The notes under the pieces are model-generated. The model was not told where the DNA came from. It saw nothing but the letters and a program-made list of their open reading frames with translations, and did no database searches. Position numbers and translations under genes: made by a program. 6,803 nt of DNA from an uncultured Collinsella sp. (GTDB lineage Bacteria > Actinomycetota > Coriobacteriia > Coriobacteriales > Coriobacteriaceae), in NCBI GenBank assembly GCA_902489965.1, contig CABUCA010000085.1:1-6803 (forward strand). Direction: 5' to 3'. Below, piece after piece: positions 1 through 6,469 of this stretch. Each line of letters begins with the position of its first letter. Position 1 is the stretch's first letter.

Positions 1-581
1 AGTCCCCGCGCGCCGAGATCACGCGCGCCTCGCTCGATAACGAGGGCACCATCGTGGTGGCCGCCGACATGGCTGCCGCCGTCGAGGCCGTGAACACCGT
101 GGCACCCGAACACCTTGAGCTGCACTGCAAGGACGCGATGGGCCTGCTCGGCGGCATTCGCAACGCCGGCGCCATCTTTGTGGGCGCTTGGAGTTCCGAG
201 CCGCTCGGCGATTACGTCGCCGGCCCCAACCACACGCTGCCGACCGGCGGTACGGCCATGTTCTCCAACCCGCTTTCGGTCGAAGAGTTCGTTAAGCGCT
301 CGAGCGTCATTTGCTATACGCCCGAAGGTCTGCTCTCCGACGCTCCTGCTACGCAGCGCCTGGCCGAGGCCGAGGGCCTGTGGGCACACGCGCTTTCCGC
401 CGCTCTTCGTCGCCGTGTGCTGGAACAGGGCGAGGATGCCGTGAGTGCCGAGTCGCTGGCCGCGGCCGACCTGACCAAGGTCGCCTGGCCGGGCGACGCC
501 GTGGCGACGGTTGCCGAGGGCGTGGACCTGACGGCGGCTGCGGGCGCGGATGGCGCCGGTGTGACCGGTGGGGAGGCCTAA
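1..581 (+). CDS. hisD: Histidinol dehydrogenase HisD, 3' part (5' end outside the window)
   Basis: HisD performs the last two steps of histidine synthesis, oxidising L-histidinol to L-histidine with two NAD+ and a bound zinc, in the cytosol. The reading frame is open from base 3, so the gene is cut by the window edge; 192 residues are visible. The signature is clear: an APEHLEL block (bases 102-122) carries the catalytic Glu-His pair, GDYVAGPNHTLPTGGTA carries the zinc-binding Asp, and the His in EGLWAHALS matches the last zinc ligand of the family. The family normally ends soon after that helix. Here about 53 residues rich in Ala, Gly and Asp follow the RRRV segment, an unusual tail. The stop (579-581) is one base before the hisC start, so the two genes are almost certainly co-transcribed. 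Identity is certain; the role of the tail is unknown. Confidence 0.96.
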   Translation, partial: SPRAEITRASLDNEGTIVVAADMAAAVEAVNTVAPEHLELHCKDAMGLLGGIRNAGAIFVGAWSSEPLGDYVAGPNHTLPTGGTAMFSNPLSVEEFVKRSSVICYTPEGLLSDAPATQRLAEAEGLWAHALSAALRRRVLEQGEDAVSAESLAAADLTKVAWPGDAVATVAEGVDLTAAAGADGAGVTGGEA

Positions 582-582
582 T

Positions 583-1698
583 ATGGCCGAACTCACGCCG
601 CGCATGAAGGAGCTCGTCCAGCCCTATCTGGCAGGCATTGAGCCCTATGATCCCAACTTTACGCCCACGCGCATCAACCTTTCGGCCAACGAGAACACCT
701 ATCCCGTGCCGGCCGGCGTGCGCGAGGCGGTCGACGCCGCCCTGGCTGCCACGCCGCTCAACCGCTATCCCGATCCCATGTCTAACGACCTGCGCGACGA
801 GCTAGCCGCCTGGCATGGCGTGACGCGCGAGAATATCTGCGTGGGCAACGGTGGCGACGAACTGCTCTATAACTACCTGCTGGCGTTTGGCGGCGCGGGG
901 CGGACCCTGCTCAACTGTCCGCCGTGCTTTAGCGAGTATGCGTTCTTTGCGTCGCTGTGCCAGACCGAGGTGCGCGACGCGTGGCGCGACCCGGCGACCT
1001 TTGAGCTCGATCAAGCGGCTGTGCTCGCGGCGGCGCCCGAGTGCAACCTGGCAATCGTGACCTCGCCCAATAATCCCACGGGCGATGTGGCGCCGCTCGA
1101 CTTTGTCGCGGCCCTGTGCGATGCGTGCCCCGGCATGGTCATGGTCGACGAGGCCTACGTTGAGTTTGCCGACGATTCGTTTGGCGCGGCTACTACGGCG
1201 CAGGGGCTTATCGCCGAGCATCCCAACCTGGTGATTTTGCATACGCTGTCCAAGGCGTTTGGCGCCGCCGGAACGCGTCTGGGTTACGTGATCGCGGCAT
1301 CGGAGGTCATCGACGTGTTTGCGGCGATTCGCCAGATCTACTCGGTTAACGTGCTGAGCCAGGCCGCAGCACTTGCCTGCGTGCGTGCCCGTGATGCGTA
1401 CGCGCCCGTGGTGGCACAGGTCGCATCCGAGCGCGAGCGCGAGCTGTGCGCCCTGCGCGCGATGGCTGCCGAGGGCATGCCCGTGGAGGCATGGCCGAGC
1501 GCGGCGAATTTTGTGCTCGTGCGTACGCCGCATGCCACGCGCGTGCGCGAGCGTCTGCGCGATGAGTATTCGATTTTGGTGCGCGACTTTAGCTACGCGC
1601 CGGGGCTTGCGGACTGTCTGCGCATTACCGTGGGTACCCCGCAGGAAAATGACGAGGTGCTGGCTGCGTTTGCCGCGCTGGTGAAGGAGGAGATGTAG
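583..1698 (+). CDS. hisC: Histidinol-phosphate aminotransferase HisC
   Basis: HisC is a PLP-dependent class I/II (fold type I) aminotransferase that converts imidazole acetol phosphate and glutamate to histidinol phosphate and 2-oxoglutarate. The 371-residue product has the family's usual length. Visible landmarks are NLSANENTYPVP near the N-terminus (residues 32-43), NRYPDP (60-65), the GNGGDEL cofactor-phosphate segment (88-94), SPNNPTG with Asn164, VDEAY with Asp189 contacting the pyridine nitrogen, the Schiff-base lysine Lys224 in LSKAFG, Arg232 in GTRLGY, and the substrate-carboxylate Arg347 in LRITVG. I chose ATG 583 because GGGAGG at 571-576 sits 6 nt upstream; an in-frame GTG at 568 would add five residues but lies before that ribosome site. 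The stop codon abuts the hisB ATG directly. Some HisC enzymes also act on aromatic amino acids, which the sequence cannot settle. Confidence 0.97.
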   Translation: MAELTPRMKELVQPYLAGIEPYDPNFTPTRINLSANENTYPVPAGVREAVDAALAATPLNRYPDPMSNDLRDELAAWHGVTRENICVGNGGDELLYNYLLAFGGAGRTLLNCPPCFSEYAFFASLCQTEVRDAWRDPATFELDQAAVLAAAPECNLAIVTSPNNPTGDVAPLDFVAALCDACPGMVMVDEAYVEFADDSFGAATTAQGLIAEHPNLVILHTLSKAFGAAGTRLGYVIAASEVIDVFAAIRQIYSVNVLSQAAALACVRARDAYAPVVAQVASERERELCALRAMAAEGMPVEAWPSAANFVLVRTPHATRVRERLRDEYSILVRDFSYAPGLADCLRITVGTPQENDEVLAAFAALVKEEM

Positions 1699-2286
1699 AT
1701 GGGCCGTTATGCCGAGGTGACCCGCAAGACGGGGGAGACCGACATTGTCGTTAAGCTCGACCTGGACGGAAGCGGCGTGTGCGATATCTCGACCGGCGTG
1801 CCGTTTTTCGACCACATGCTCAACGCCTTTGGTCGCCATGGCCTGTTCGATTTGACGGTACACGCGGCGGGCGACGTTGAGGTCGACGCGCACCACACCG
1901 TTGAGGATACGGGCATCGTGCTGGGCGAGGCGTTTTGCCAAGCGCTGGGCGACAAGGCGGGTATTACGCGCTTTGCCGACGCGGTGATCGCCATGGACGA
2001 GACGCTCGTGATGGCCGCCGTGGATATCTCGGGCCGCGGGCAGGCCTATTGCGAGCTGCCCGTGCCGACCGAGCGCGTGGGCAGCTTTGATACCGAGCTG
2101 GCCGTCGAGTTCTTCTACGCCTTTGCGCGCGATGCCAAACTTACGCTGCACGTGCGCGAGCTGGTGGGCGGCAACTCACATCACATTATCGAGGCAGCCT
2201 TTAAGGCCGTGGGTCGCACGATGCGTCACGCCTGCGAGCTCGATCCCCGCGTGCAAGGCATCCCCAGCACCAAGGGCTCGCTGTAA
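1699..2286 (+). CDS. hisB: Imidazoleglycerol-phosphate dehydratase HisB (monofunctional)
   Basis: HisB removes water from imidazoleglycerol phosphate to give imidazoleacetol phosphate, using two manganese ions in a large oligomer. The 195-residue product is the monofunctional type: there is no N-terminal HAD phosphatase domain as in enterobacterial HisB, so a separate phosphatase is needed. Metal-binding signatures are intact: FFDHMLNAFGRHG (His39, His47), the DAHHTVEDTG repeat unit (His65, His66, Glu69) and the second half's NSHHIIEAAFKA (His161, His162, Glu165). The C-terminus IPSTKGSL is typical of the family. AAGGAGG at 1684-1690, inside the end of hisC, is 8 nt before the ATG. A 79-nt spacer with a hairpin element follows before hisH. 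Confidence 0.97.
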   Translation: MGRYAEVTRKTGETDIVVKLDLDGSGVCDISTGVPFFDHMLNAFGRHGLFDLTVHAAGDVEVDAHHTVEDTGIVLGEAFCQALGDKAGITRFADAVIAMDETLVMAAVDISGRGQAYCELPVPTERVGSFDTELAVEFFYAFARDAKLTLHVRELVGGNSHHIIEAAFKAVGRTMRHACELDPRVQGIPSTKGSL

Positions 2287-2303
2287 CCGCCACAAAGGCA
2301 AAT

Positions 2304-2338
2304 ACCACCACAAAGGGGACAGGCACCTTCGTGGTGGT
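2304..2338. repeat. REP-like hairpin element in the hisB-hisH spacer
   Basis: An inverted repeat pairs 2304-2316 with 2326-2338, 12 of 13 bases, around a 9-nt loop (GGACAGGCA). The core GGGGACAGGCACC motif spans the inner left arm, loop and right arm (2315-2327). From memory, this motif is common in dispersed palindromic repeats of many bacteria, sometimes linked to REP-associated IS200-like transposases; this was not checked here. A partial copy of the left arm, CCACAAAGG, lies just upstream (2290-2298) and recurs at 2308-2316. Only a short run of T follows on the plus strand (2338-2341), so a strong intrinsic terminator is unlikely, though mild attenuation of downstream his genes is possible. 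Confidence 0.65.
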
Positions 2339-2365
2339 TTTGGATGATGGGAAGAGGAGGGTCGC

Positions 2366-3067
2366 GTGGGCGAACCGAAGATCGTGGTGGTCGACTACCA
2401 CAAGGGCAACTTGTCGAGCGTCGTGCGCGGGCTTGCGCGCGCCGGCGCCGTCGCCTGCACGTCGGACGACCCGGAGCAGATCCGCAACGCCGACGGCCTG
2501 GTCATTCCGGGCGTGGGCGCGTTCTATGACGCGATCGCCTTTATGCGCCAGAGCGGCGAGGCGGACGCGGTGCTCGATGCCGTCGCCGCCGGAACTCCGC
2601 TGCTCGGCATCTGCCTGGGTCTTCAACTGTTTTTTGAGCGCGGCAACGAGGGCGTGCCTGCGGACGAGGGTGTGGTCGCCGATGGCAACGCCTCCGAGCA
2701 GGCCGGTGGCCCCTGGGTCGATGGCCTGGGTTTTATGCGCGGCTCGTGCACGCGCTTGGAATCGAGTCGCCTTAAGGTGCCGCACGTGGGCTGGGACCAG
2801 GTGCACATGACGCCCGCCGGTGCGGCCGATCCACTGCTTGCCGGTTTTGCCGAGGGTGCCAACATGTATTTCACCCACAGCTATGCGGTGGCCGACGATG
2901 CCGATGCCGCCGATGTGCTGGCGCGCACGCACTATACGCGGAGTTTCCCGTGCATCGTGCGCCACGGCAACGTGTGGGGCTGCCAGTTCCATCCCGAGAA
3001 ATCCTCCGCGCTGGGTCAGCGCATCCTTAAGAATTTCGTCAGCATCGTCGAGGAGGTCGGCCGATGA
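2366..3067 (+). CDS. hisH: Imidazole glycerol phosphate synthase, glutaminase subunit HisH
   Basis: HisH hydrolyses glutamine and passes ammonia through the HisF barrel for imidazole ring formation, which also releases AICAR to purine synthesis. It is a class I glutamine amidotransferase: nucleophile Cys83 in LLGICLGLQLFF, and His209 and Glu211 in CQFHPEKS complete the triad. KVPHVGWDQV (residues 137-146) and YFTHSYAV (168-175) are typical HisH segments. At 233 residues it is longer than the usual 200-210; most of the excess is a Gly/Ala/Asp-rich stretch around residues 97-118, between the nucleophile elbow and the GLGFM segment. The start is GTG, preceded by AGGAGG at 2355-2360 with a 5-nt spacer. 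Its last four bases overlap the hisA start (ATGA), suggesting translational coupling. Confidence 0.96.
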   Translation: MGEPKIVVVDYHKGNLSSVVRGLARAGAVACTSDDPEQIRNADGLVIPGVGAFYDAIAFMRQSGEADAVLDAVAAGTPLLGICLGLQLFFERGNEGVPADEGVVADGNASEQAGGPWVDGLGFMRGSCTRLESSRLKVPHVGWDQVHMTPAGAADPLLAGFAEGANMYFTHSYAVADDADAADVLARTHYTRSFPCIVRHGNVWGCQFHPEKSSALGQRILKNFVSIVEEVGR

Positions 3068-3807
3068 TCCTGTTTCCCGCAATCGATCTGATCGGCGGCA
3101 AGGTCGTGCGCCTGGAGCGCGGCGACCGCAGCCGCTGCAAGGTATATTCCGACGACCCCGTGGCCGTCGCCCGCTCGTTTGCCGAGCAGGGCGCAAGCTG
3201 GGTGCACGTCGTCGACCTGTCCGCGGCCTTTGGCGAGGACGAGGGCGCATGCGCTGCCAACTCGGCGGCGATCAAGGCCATCTGCGGCGTCGACGGTCTG
3301 TCCGTGGACGTAGGCGGCGGCGTCCGCTCGCTCGCGCGCATCGACGAGCTGGCCGGCTATGGTGCTCGCCGCATTGCGCTGGGCACCGTGCTGGTGACCG
3401 AGCCGGGTTTTGCCGAGGTGGCAGCCCAAGGTTTTGGCGAGCTGTTGGTGGCTGACATTGCCGCGCGCGACGGCCAGGTCAAGGTGAACGGCTGGCGCGA
3501 CGGCGCGGGCGTGGCGCTCGACGATGCCGTGGCGCAGCTTTCCGAGCTGGGCTTTAAGCATCTGGTGTATACCGACATCGCGCGCGATGGCATGCAGACG
3601 GGCATCGATGTGGCGGCGTATCGCCATGTGGCCGAGGTCGCGGGTTTTCCCGTCGTGGCTTCGGGCGGCATCTCGGCGCTCGACGACATCCGCGCACTGG
3701 CCGCGGTGGGTGAGGGCGCGATTGAAGGTGCCATTACCGGTCGTGCGCTCTACGAGGGCAACTTTACGTTGGCCCAGGCGCTGGCCGCCGCTCGAGGGGA
3801 GGAATAG
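3064..3807 (+). CDS. hisA: ProFAR isomerase HisA
   Basis: HisA carries out the Amadori rearrangement of ProFAR to PRFAR, the substrate of HisHF. The 247-residue product is a normal-length beta/alpha barrel built from two half-barrels. Catalytic Asp8 lies in FPAIDL, the second acid/base Asp131 in VADIAARDG, and the mirrored LVYTDIARDG segment (residues 167-176) and VVASGGIS (197-204) form the C-terminal phosphate site. The VDVGGGVRS motif (81-89) resembles dedicated HisA; the actinobacterial dual-function PriA that I recall has SGG here, so a TrpF side activity is not indicated. AGGAGG at 3051-3056 lies 7 nt before the ATG, inside hisH. hisF begins 3 nt after the stop. Confidence 0.96.
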   Translation: MILFPAIDLIGGKVVRLERGDRSRCKVYSDDPVAVARSFAEQGASWVHVVDLSAAFGEDEGACAANSAAIKAICGVDGLSVDVGGGVRSLARIDELAGYGARRIALGTVLVTEPGFAEVAAQGFGELLVADIAARDGQVKVNGWRDGAGVALDDAVAQLSELGFKHLVYTDIARDGMQTGIDVAAYRHVAEVAGFPVVASGGISALDDIRALAAVGEGAIEGAITGRALYEGNFTLAQALAAARGEE

Positions 3808-3810
3808 CCC

Positions 3811-4593
3811 ATGCTTACCAAACGCGTGATTCCCTGCTTGGACGTTAAGGACGGCCGCGTGGTCAAGGGCGTCAACTTTGTGAGCTTGCGCGACGCGGGC
3901 GATCCGGTGGAGCTGGCGCGCGCCTACGACCGCGAGGGTGCGGACGAGGTCGTCTTTCTGGATATTACCGCGACGAGCGACAACCGAGCGACGACCATCG
4001 AGATGGCGGCGCATGCGGCCGAGGAGCTCGCCATTCCCTATACCGTGGGCGGCGGCTTTCGCGACCTGGCGGGCATGCGCACCATGGTTGCCGCCGGTGC
4101 CGACAAGGTGTCGCTCAACTCGGCGGCCGTGCGCGATCCGTCGTTGATCAGCCAGGCCGCCGCGGCGTTTGGTAGCCAAGCCGTGGTCGTGGCGATCGAT
4201 GCCAAGCGCGTGGGACTGCTCGGCGCATCCGGTGCCGACAAGTGGGAGGTTTTCACGGCGGGCGGTCGCAACGCCACGGGTATCGATGCGGTGGCGTGGG
4301 CCGAGGAGGCGGCTCGTCGCGGCGCTGGCGAGATCCTGCTGACCAGCATGGATCGCGACGGCACCAAGGCCGGCTTTGATTTGGCGCTCACCCGTGCCGT
4401 GGCGCGCGCGGTGCCGATTCCCGTCATCGCGAGCGGCGGCGTGGGCACGCTCGAGCATTTTGCCGAGGGCGTGATCGAGGGCGAAGCCGACGCCGTGCTG
4501 GCGGCCAGCGTCTTTCACTTTGGAACCTTCAGCATTCGCGAAGTCAAAGAGTATATGGCCTCACAGGGCATCCCTGTGAGATTGGACTTCTAA
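3811..4593 (+). CDS. hisF: Imidazole glycerol phosphate synthase, cyclase subunit HisF
   Basis: HisF joins ammonia from HisH to PRFAR, yielding imidazoleglycerol phosphate and AICAR. The 260-residue barrel has both catalytic aspartates: Asp11 in VIPCLDVKDGRVVKG and Asp130 in VVVAIDAKRV. LDITATSDNR (residues 50-59), TVGGGFRD (78-85), DKVSLNSAAV (98-107), LLTSMDRDGTKAGFD (176-190) and VIASGGVGTLEH (205-216) are all classic. Two mild departures are a slightly extended loop after Asp130 (residues 134-144) and FTAGGR where many homologues have a His in the third position. GAGGGGAGGA just before the hisA stop serves as the ribosome site. The codons for the last residues contain a perfect 9-bp hairpin (4560-4580), and a large palindromic spacer follows. 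Confidence 0.97.
   Translation: MLTKRVIPCLDVKDGRVVKGVNFVSLRDAGDPVELARAYDREGADEVVFLDITATSDNRATTIEMAAHAAEELAIPYTVGGGFRDLAGMRTMVAAGADKVSLNSAAVRDPSLISQAAAAFGSQAVVVAIDAKRVGLLGASGADKWEVFTAGGRNATGIDAVAWAEEAARRGAGEILLTSMDRDGTKAGFDLALTRAVARAVPIPVIASGGVGTLEHFAEGVIEGEADAVLAASVFHFGTFSIREVKEYMASQGIPVRLDF
4560..4580. repeat. Perfect 9-bp hairpin inside the 3' end of hisF
   Basis: CTCACAGGG (4560-4568) and CCCTGTGAG (4572-4580) are exact reverse complements around a 3-nt CAT loop. The hairpin lies in the codons for roughly ASQGIPVRL, 11 nt before the hisF stop codon ends. No T-rich run follows, so it is not a standard terminator. It may affect mRNA stability or processing between the hisF and hisI segments; chance in a GC-rich coding region cannot be excluded. 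Confidence 0.5.
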
Positions 4594-4602
4594 TGCTGAG
4601 GC

Positions 4603-4696
4603 TTGTCCAGGTACCGCATCTTGCCGCTTAAACCGTCACTCGCGTACCAAAGTACGCGTCGCTCCTCTTTCGCGGCAACCTGCGGCACCTGGACAA
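4603..4696. repeat. 94-nt branched palindromic element between hisF and hisI
   Basis: Outer arms 4603-4627 and 4672-4696 are inverted repeats matching at 22 of 25 positions, with the outermost 10 bases (TTGTCCAGGT) perfect. The enclosed 44 nt contain a second perfect 7-bp hairpin, CGCGTAC (4641-4647) and GTACGCG (4652-4658), with a CAAA loop. The whole can fold into a long stem capped by a smaller stem-loop. It fills two thirds of the 141-nt spacer, codes for nothing convincing, and no T-run follows on either strand. The nested symmetry suggests a short palindromic mobile repeat or a structured RNA; which one cannot be decided from a single copy. Confidence 0.7.
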
Positions 4697-4734
4697 CCCT
4701 CGCCGACCGGCGATGTTTAAATTGGGGAATTGAA

Positions 4735-5064
4735 ATGAGAGAAATTACTACTCCAGCGGATCTTAAATACGACGCCAAAGGATTGATTCCTTGTGTGGTT
4801 CAGCAATATGACACCGGCGAGGTGCTTATGGTTGCTTGGATGAATGAGGAGTCGGTGGGGCTTACGCTCAAGACCGGGACCACGTGGTTTTGGAGCCGTA
4901 GCCGTCAGGAGCTCTGGAACAAGGGCGCGACGAGCGGCAATATGCAGGAGGTCAAGGAGCTCTGGGCCGACTGCGATAGCGATACGCTGCTGGTCAAGGT
5001 CGACTCGCCGGGTCCGGCCTGCCATACCGGCAACCGTACCTGCTTCTTTAAGAAACTCGCGTAG
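4735..5064 (+). CDS. hisI: Phosphoribosyl-AMP cyclohydrolase HisI
   Basis: HisI opens the adenine ring of phosphoribosyl-AMP to yield ProFAR, the third step of the pathway. The 109-residue product is the stand-alone form, not fused to HisE as in enterobacteria. Visible family blocks are PCVVQQYDTGEVLMVAWMN (residues 19-37), TWFWSRSRQELWNKGATSGN (50-69), the metal-binding ADCDSDTLLVKV (78-89; Asp79, Cys80, Asp81, Asp83) and GPACHTGNRTCFF (93-105; Cys96 and Cys103 as further zinc ligands). The ATG has GGGGA at 4724-4728 six nt upstream. The frame is open upstream to 4603, but that extension would translate the palindromic element and has no family similarity, so it was rejected. The first dozen codons are AT-richer than the rest of the operon, which may ease initiation. 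Confidence 0.96.
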   Translation: MREITTPADLKYDAKGLIPCVVQQYDTGEVLMVAWMNEESVGLTLKTGTTWFWSRSRQELWNKGATSGNMQEVKELWADCDSDTLLVKVDSPGPACHTGNRTCFFKKLA

Positions 5065-5109
5065 GGCGGGCGCTCGATTAGACGCTCGGCCACCAGAAAG
5101 GATTGAACT

Positions 5110-5427
5110 ATGGGTGTGCGCACCGCAAACGTTCAGGATGGAAATATCGGAGAGACGCTGACAAGTCTGGCCGAGGTGATTCACGGTCGTCGTGATGCAT
5201 CGCCGCAGGAGAGCTATACCGCGCGTCTGCTGACCGACGTCGAGGACGAGCTGCTCAAGAAGCTTGCCGAGGAGGCGAGCGAGGTGATCATGGCCTGCAA
5301 GGATAACGATCACGATCACATCCGCTACGAGGCCGGCGACCTGATCTACCACCTGCTCGTGACGCTCGAGCGCTACGGCATCACCCTCGACGAACTGGCC
5401 GGCGAACTCAACGCTCGCCGTCACTAG
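5110..5427 (+). CDS. hisE: Phosphoribosyl-ATP pyrophosphohydrolase HisE
   Basis: HisE hydrolyses phosphoribosyl-ATP to phosphoribosyl-AMP and pyrophosphate, the second pathway step. The 105-residue all-alpha product belongs to the MazG-like NTP pyrophosphatase superfamily. The segment ETLTSLAEVIHGRRDASPQE (residues 15-34) and the metal-binding helices KKLAEEASEVIMA (50-62; Glu54, Glu55, Glu58) and YEAGDLIYHLLV (73-84; Glu74, Asp77) are typical. AAAGGA at 5097-5102 lies 7 nt before the ATG. The 45-nt gap after hisI holds only this ribosome site and no clear structure. hisE is the last his gene on this strand; its stop is two bases from the stop of the opposing phosphatase gene, with no terminator hairpin between them. 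Confidence 0.96.
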   Translation: MGVRTANVQDGNIGETLTSLAEVIHGRRDASPQESYTARLLTDVEDELLKKLAEEASEVIMACKDNDHDHIRYEAGDLIYHLLVTLERYGITLDELAGELNARRH

Positions 5428-5429
5428 TC

Positions 5430-6341
5430 TTAGGCGAGGGGCGTGGACTCCCATTCGCCGGTAGGGTGGGGGATGTCGAAGGTTCGATAGCCGCAGTCGT
5501 AGGCGTGGGCTTGCGCTTCGCGGATATTCCAGCAGATGTCGCAGGCGCGGTGCGCGTCCGAGCCAAAGGTGATCGGCACTTCGGCATGGGCAAAGCAGCG
5601 CAAAAGACCGGTTGCGGGGTAGTAGTCGCCCAAGCCCTTGCGCGGCGCGGCCGTCGAGACCTCAACGCGGCGGCCCGTATCGTGCGCGCACTCTGCCATC
5701 TGCTGCCAAAACGGTGCGGGGTCAAAATCGGGCGCAAAGCCTTCCTTCGAAAAGCGCATGACCAGGTCGGGGTGAGCCATCACATCAAAGTTGAGCGGGC
5801 TCTCGCAGGCGCGGCACCAGTCATCGACATAGCGCTCCCACACGCCGCGTACCCCCAGGTTTTCCCAAACGTGCAAGTTGGTGTCATCGTCGATCCAGCC
5901 GCAGCGCGAATCGGGCGTATCGGGACGAGCGACGTCCTCCGTTCCCGCCGTACCCGCGGCACCGGCCATGATATCGCCTGGGTTGCCAATCCAGTGCACA
6001 CTGCCCAGGCGCACGACGGCGCCCTGGGACCAGCGCTCAACCAAAGGCTCGCAGCCCTCGTACCAATCGCATTCGAAACCGTAGATAAAGGTGAGTTCTG
6101 GCGCAATCTGAGCGGCAAGATTGCGAGCGTCCTCAAAAGCCAGACGATGCGCCGGGAGGTCGCCCTCAGTAACCTGCACCTCGCAGTTAGCATCCATGCT
6201 GGCGGGCAGGGTGAGATGGTCGGTCGAGACCATGACGCGGCAGCCGGCCGCGGCAGCGGCACGGACGTTGTCCTCAAACGAGGCATGCCCGTCCGAAAAC
6301 GAGGTGTGGGTATGGCAATCGACCAGCGGGCACATGGGCAT
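5430..6341 (-). CDS. PHP-family histidinol-phosphate phosphatase (HisK/HisJ type)
   Basis: This is most likely the phosphatase converting histidinol phosphate to histidinol, the step before HisD, which the monofunctional HisB here cannot do. The 303-residue protein has the PHP-domain metal sites in order: DCHTHTSFSDGH (residues 8-19; His10, His12, Asp17), STDHLTLP (39-46; Asp41, His42), IYGFECDWYEG (86-96; Glu90), RLGSVHWI (111-118; His116), DVMAHPDL (186-193; His190) and TFGSDAH (258-264; Asp262, His264). Length is somewhat above the usual 260-280, partly from a loop near residues 124-150. ATG at 6341 is preferred over the one six bases later because AAAGGAG lies only 5 nt upstream (plus-strand 6347-6353). 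Function is assigned from family plus the adjoining operon; another PHP phosphoesterase specificity is possible. No signal peptide is seen. Confidence 0.85.
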   Translation of the reverse strand: MPMCPLVDCHTHTSFSDGHASFEDNVRAAAAAGCRVMVSTDHLTLPASMDANCEVQVTEGDLPAHRLAFEDARNLAAQIAPELTFIYGFECDWYEGCEPLVERWSQGAVVRLGSVHWIGNPGDIMAGAAGTAGTEDVARPDTPDSRCGWIDDDTNLHVWENLGVRGVWERYVDDWCRACESPLNFDVMAHPDLVMRFSKEGFAPDFDPAPFWQQMAECAHDTGRRVEVSTAAPRKGLGDYYPATGLLRCFAHAEVPITFGSDAHRACDICWNIREAQAHAYDCGYRTFDIPHPTGEWESTPLA

Positions 6342-6358
6342 AGCGGCTCCTTTGCGTC

Positions 6359-6413
6359 AAGCGAATCCGCTTCATTGTAATGGCGCAGCTCTCAACACGC
6401 CGGGCACGCCGGG
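6359..6413 (-). promoter_or_regulatory. Candidate promoter/operator region of the PHP phosphatase gene
   Basis: On the minus strand TACAAT (plus 6374-6379) is a good -10 hexamer, 32 nt upstream of the start codon. No good -35 is present at standard spacing; that position is occupied by two exact tandem copies of CACGCCGGG (6396-6404 and 6405-6413, plus-strand sense). Just downstream of the -10, around the expected transcription start, AAGCG and CGCTT (6359-6363 and 6368-6372) form a 5-bp inverted repeat with a 4-nt centre. A poor -35 overlapped by direct repeats would fit an activator-dependent promoter. This is pattern-based inference only. Confidence 0.3.
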
Positions 6414-6469
6414 GATCGAAATCGATTGGAAAGGTTGCGCGGCGCGTGGTGCGGCCTCGCTTGCTCTCA

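Noticed and set aside
802..2151. Long minus-strand open frame (449 codons) opposite hisC and hisB
   Set aside because: It is antisense to two clearly conserved genes, is rich in His and Arg as expected from complementing GC-rich codons, and shows no family motif.
3064..3807. Dual-function HisA/TrpF (PriA) as in many actinobacteria
   Set aside because: The motif after strand 3 reads VGGG as in dedicated HisA rather than the SGG I recall for PriA. Not absolute, but nothing positive supports a TrpF role.
3016..4518. 500-codon minus-strand open frame opposite hisA and hisF
   Set aside because: Same shadow composition, no recognisable domain, and it lies wholly under intact his genes.
4603..4734. 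N-terminal extension of HisI from an upstream in-frame start
   Set aside because: It would translate the palindromic element and has no similarity to HisI; the ATG at 4735 has a proper ribosome site and gives the family's usual length.
5466..6380. 304-codon plus-strand open frame opposite the PHP phosphatase
   Set aside because: The minus strand carries all PHP metal-binding motifs; the plus-strand product has no motif and no convincing ribosome site.
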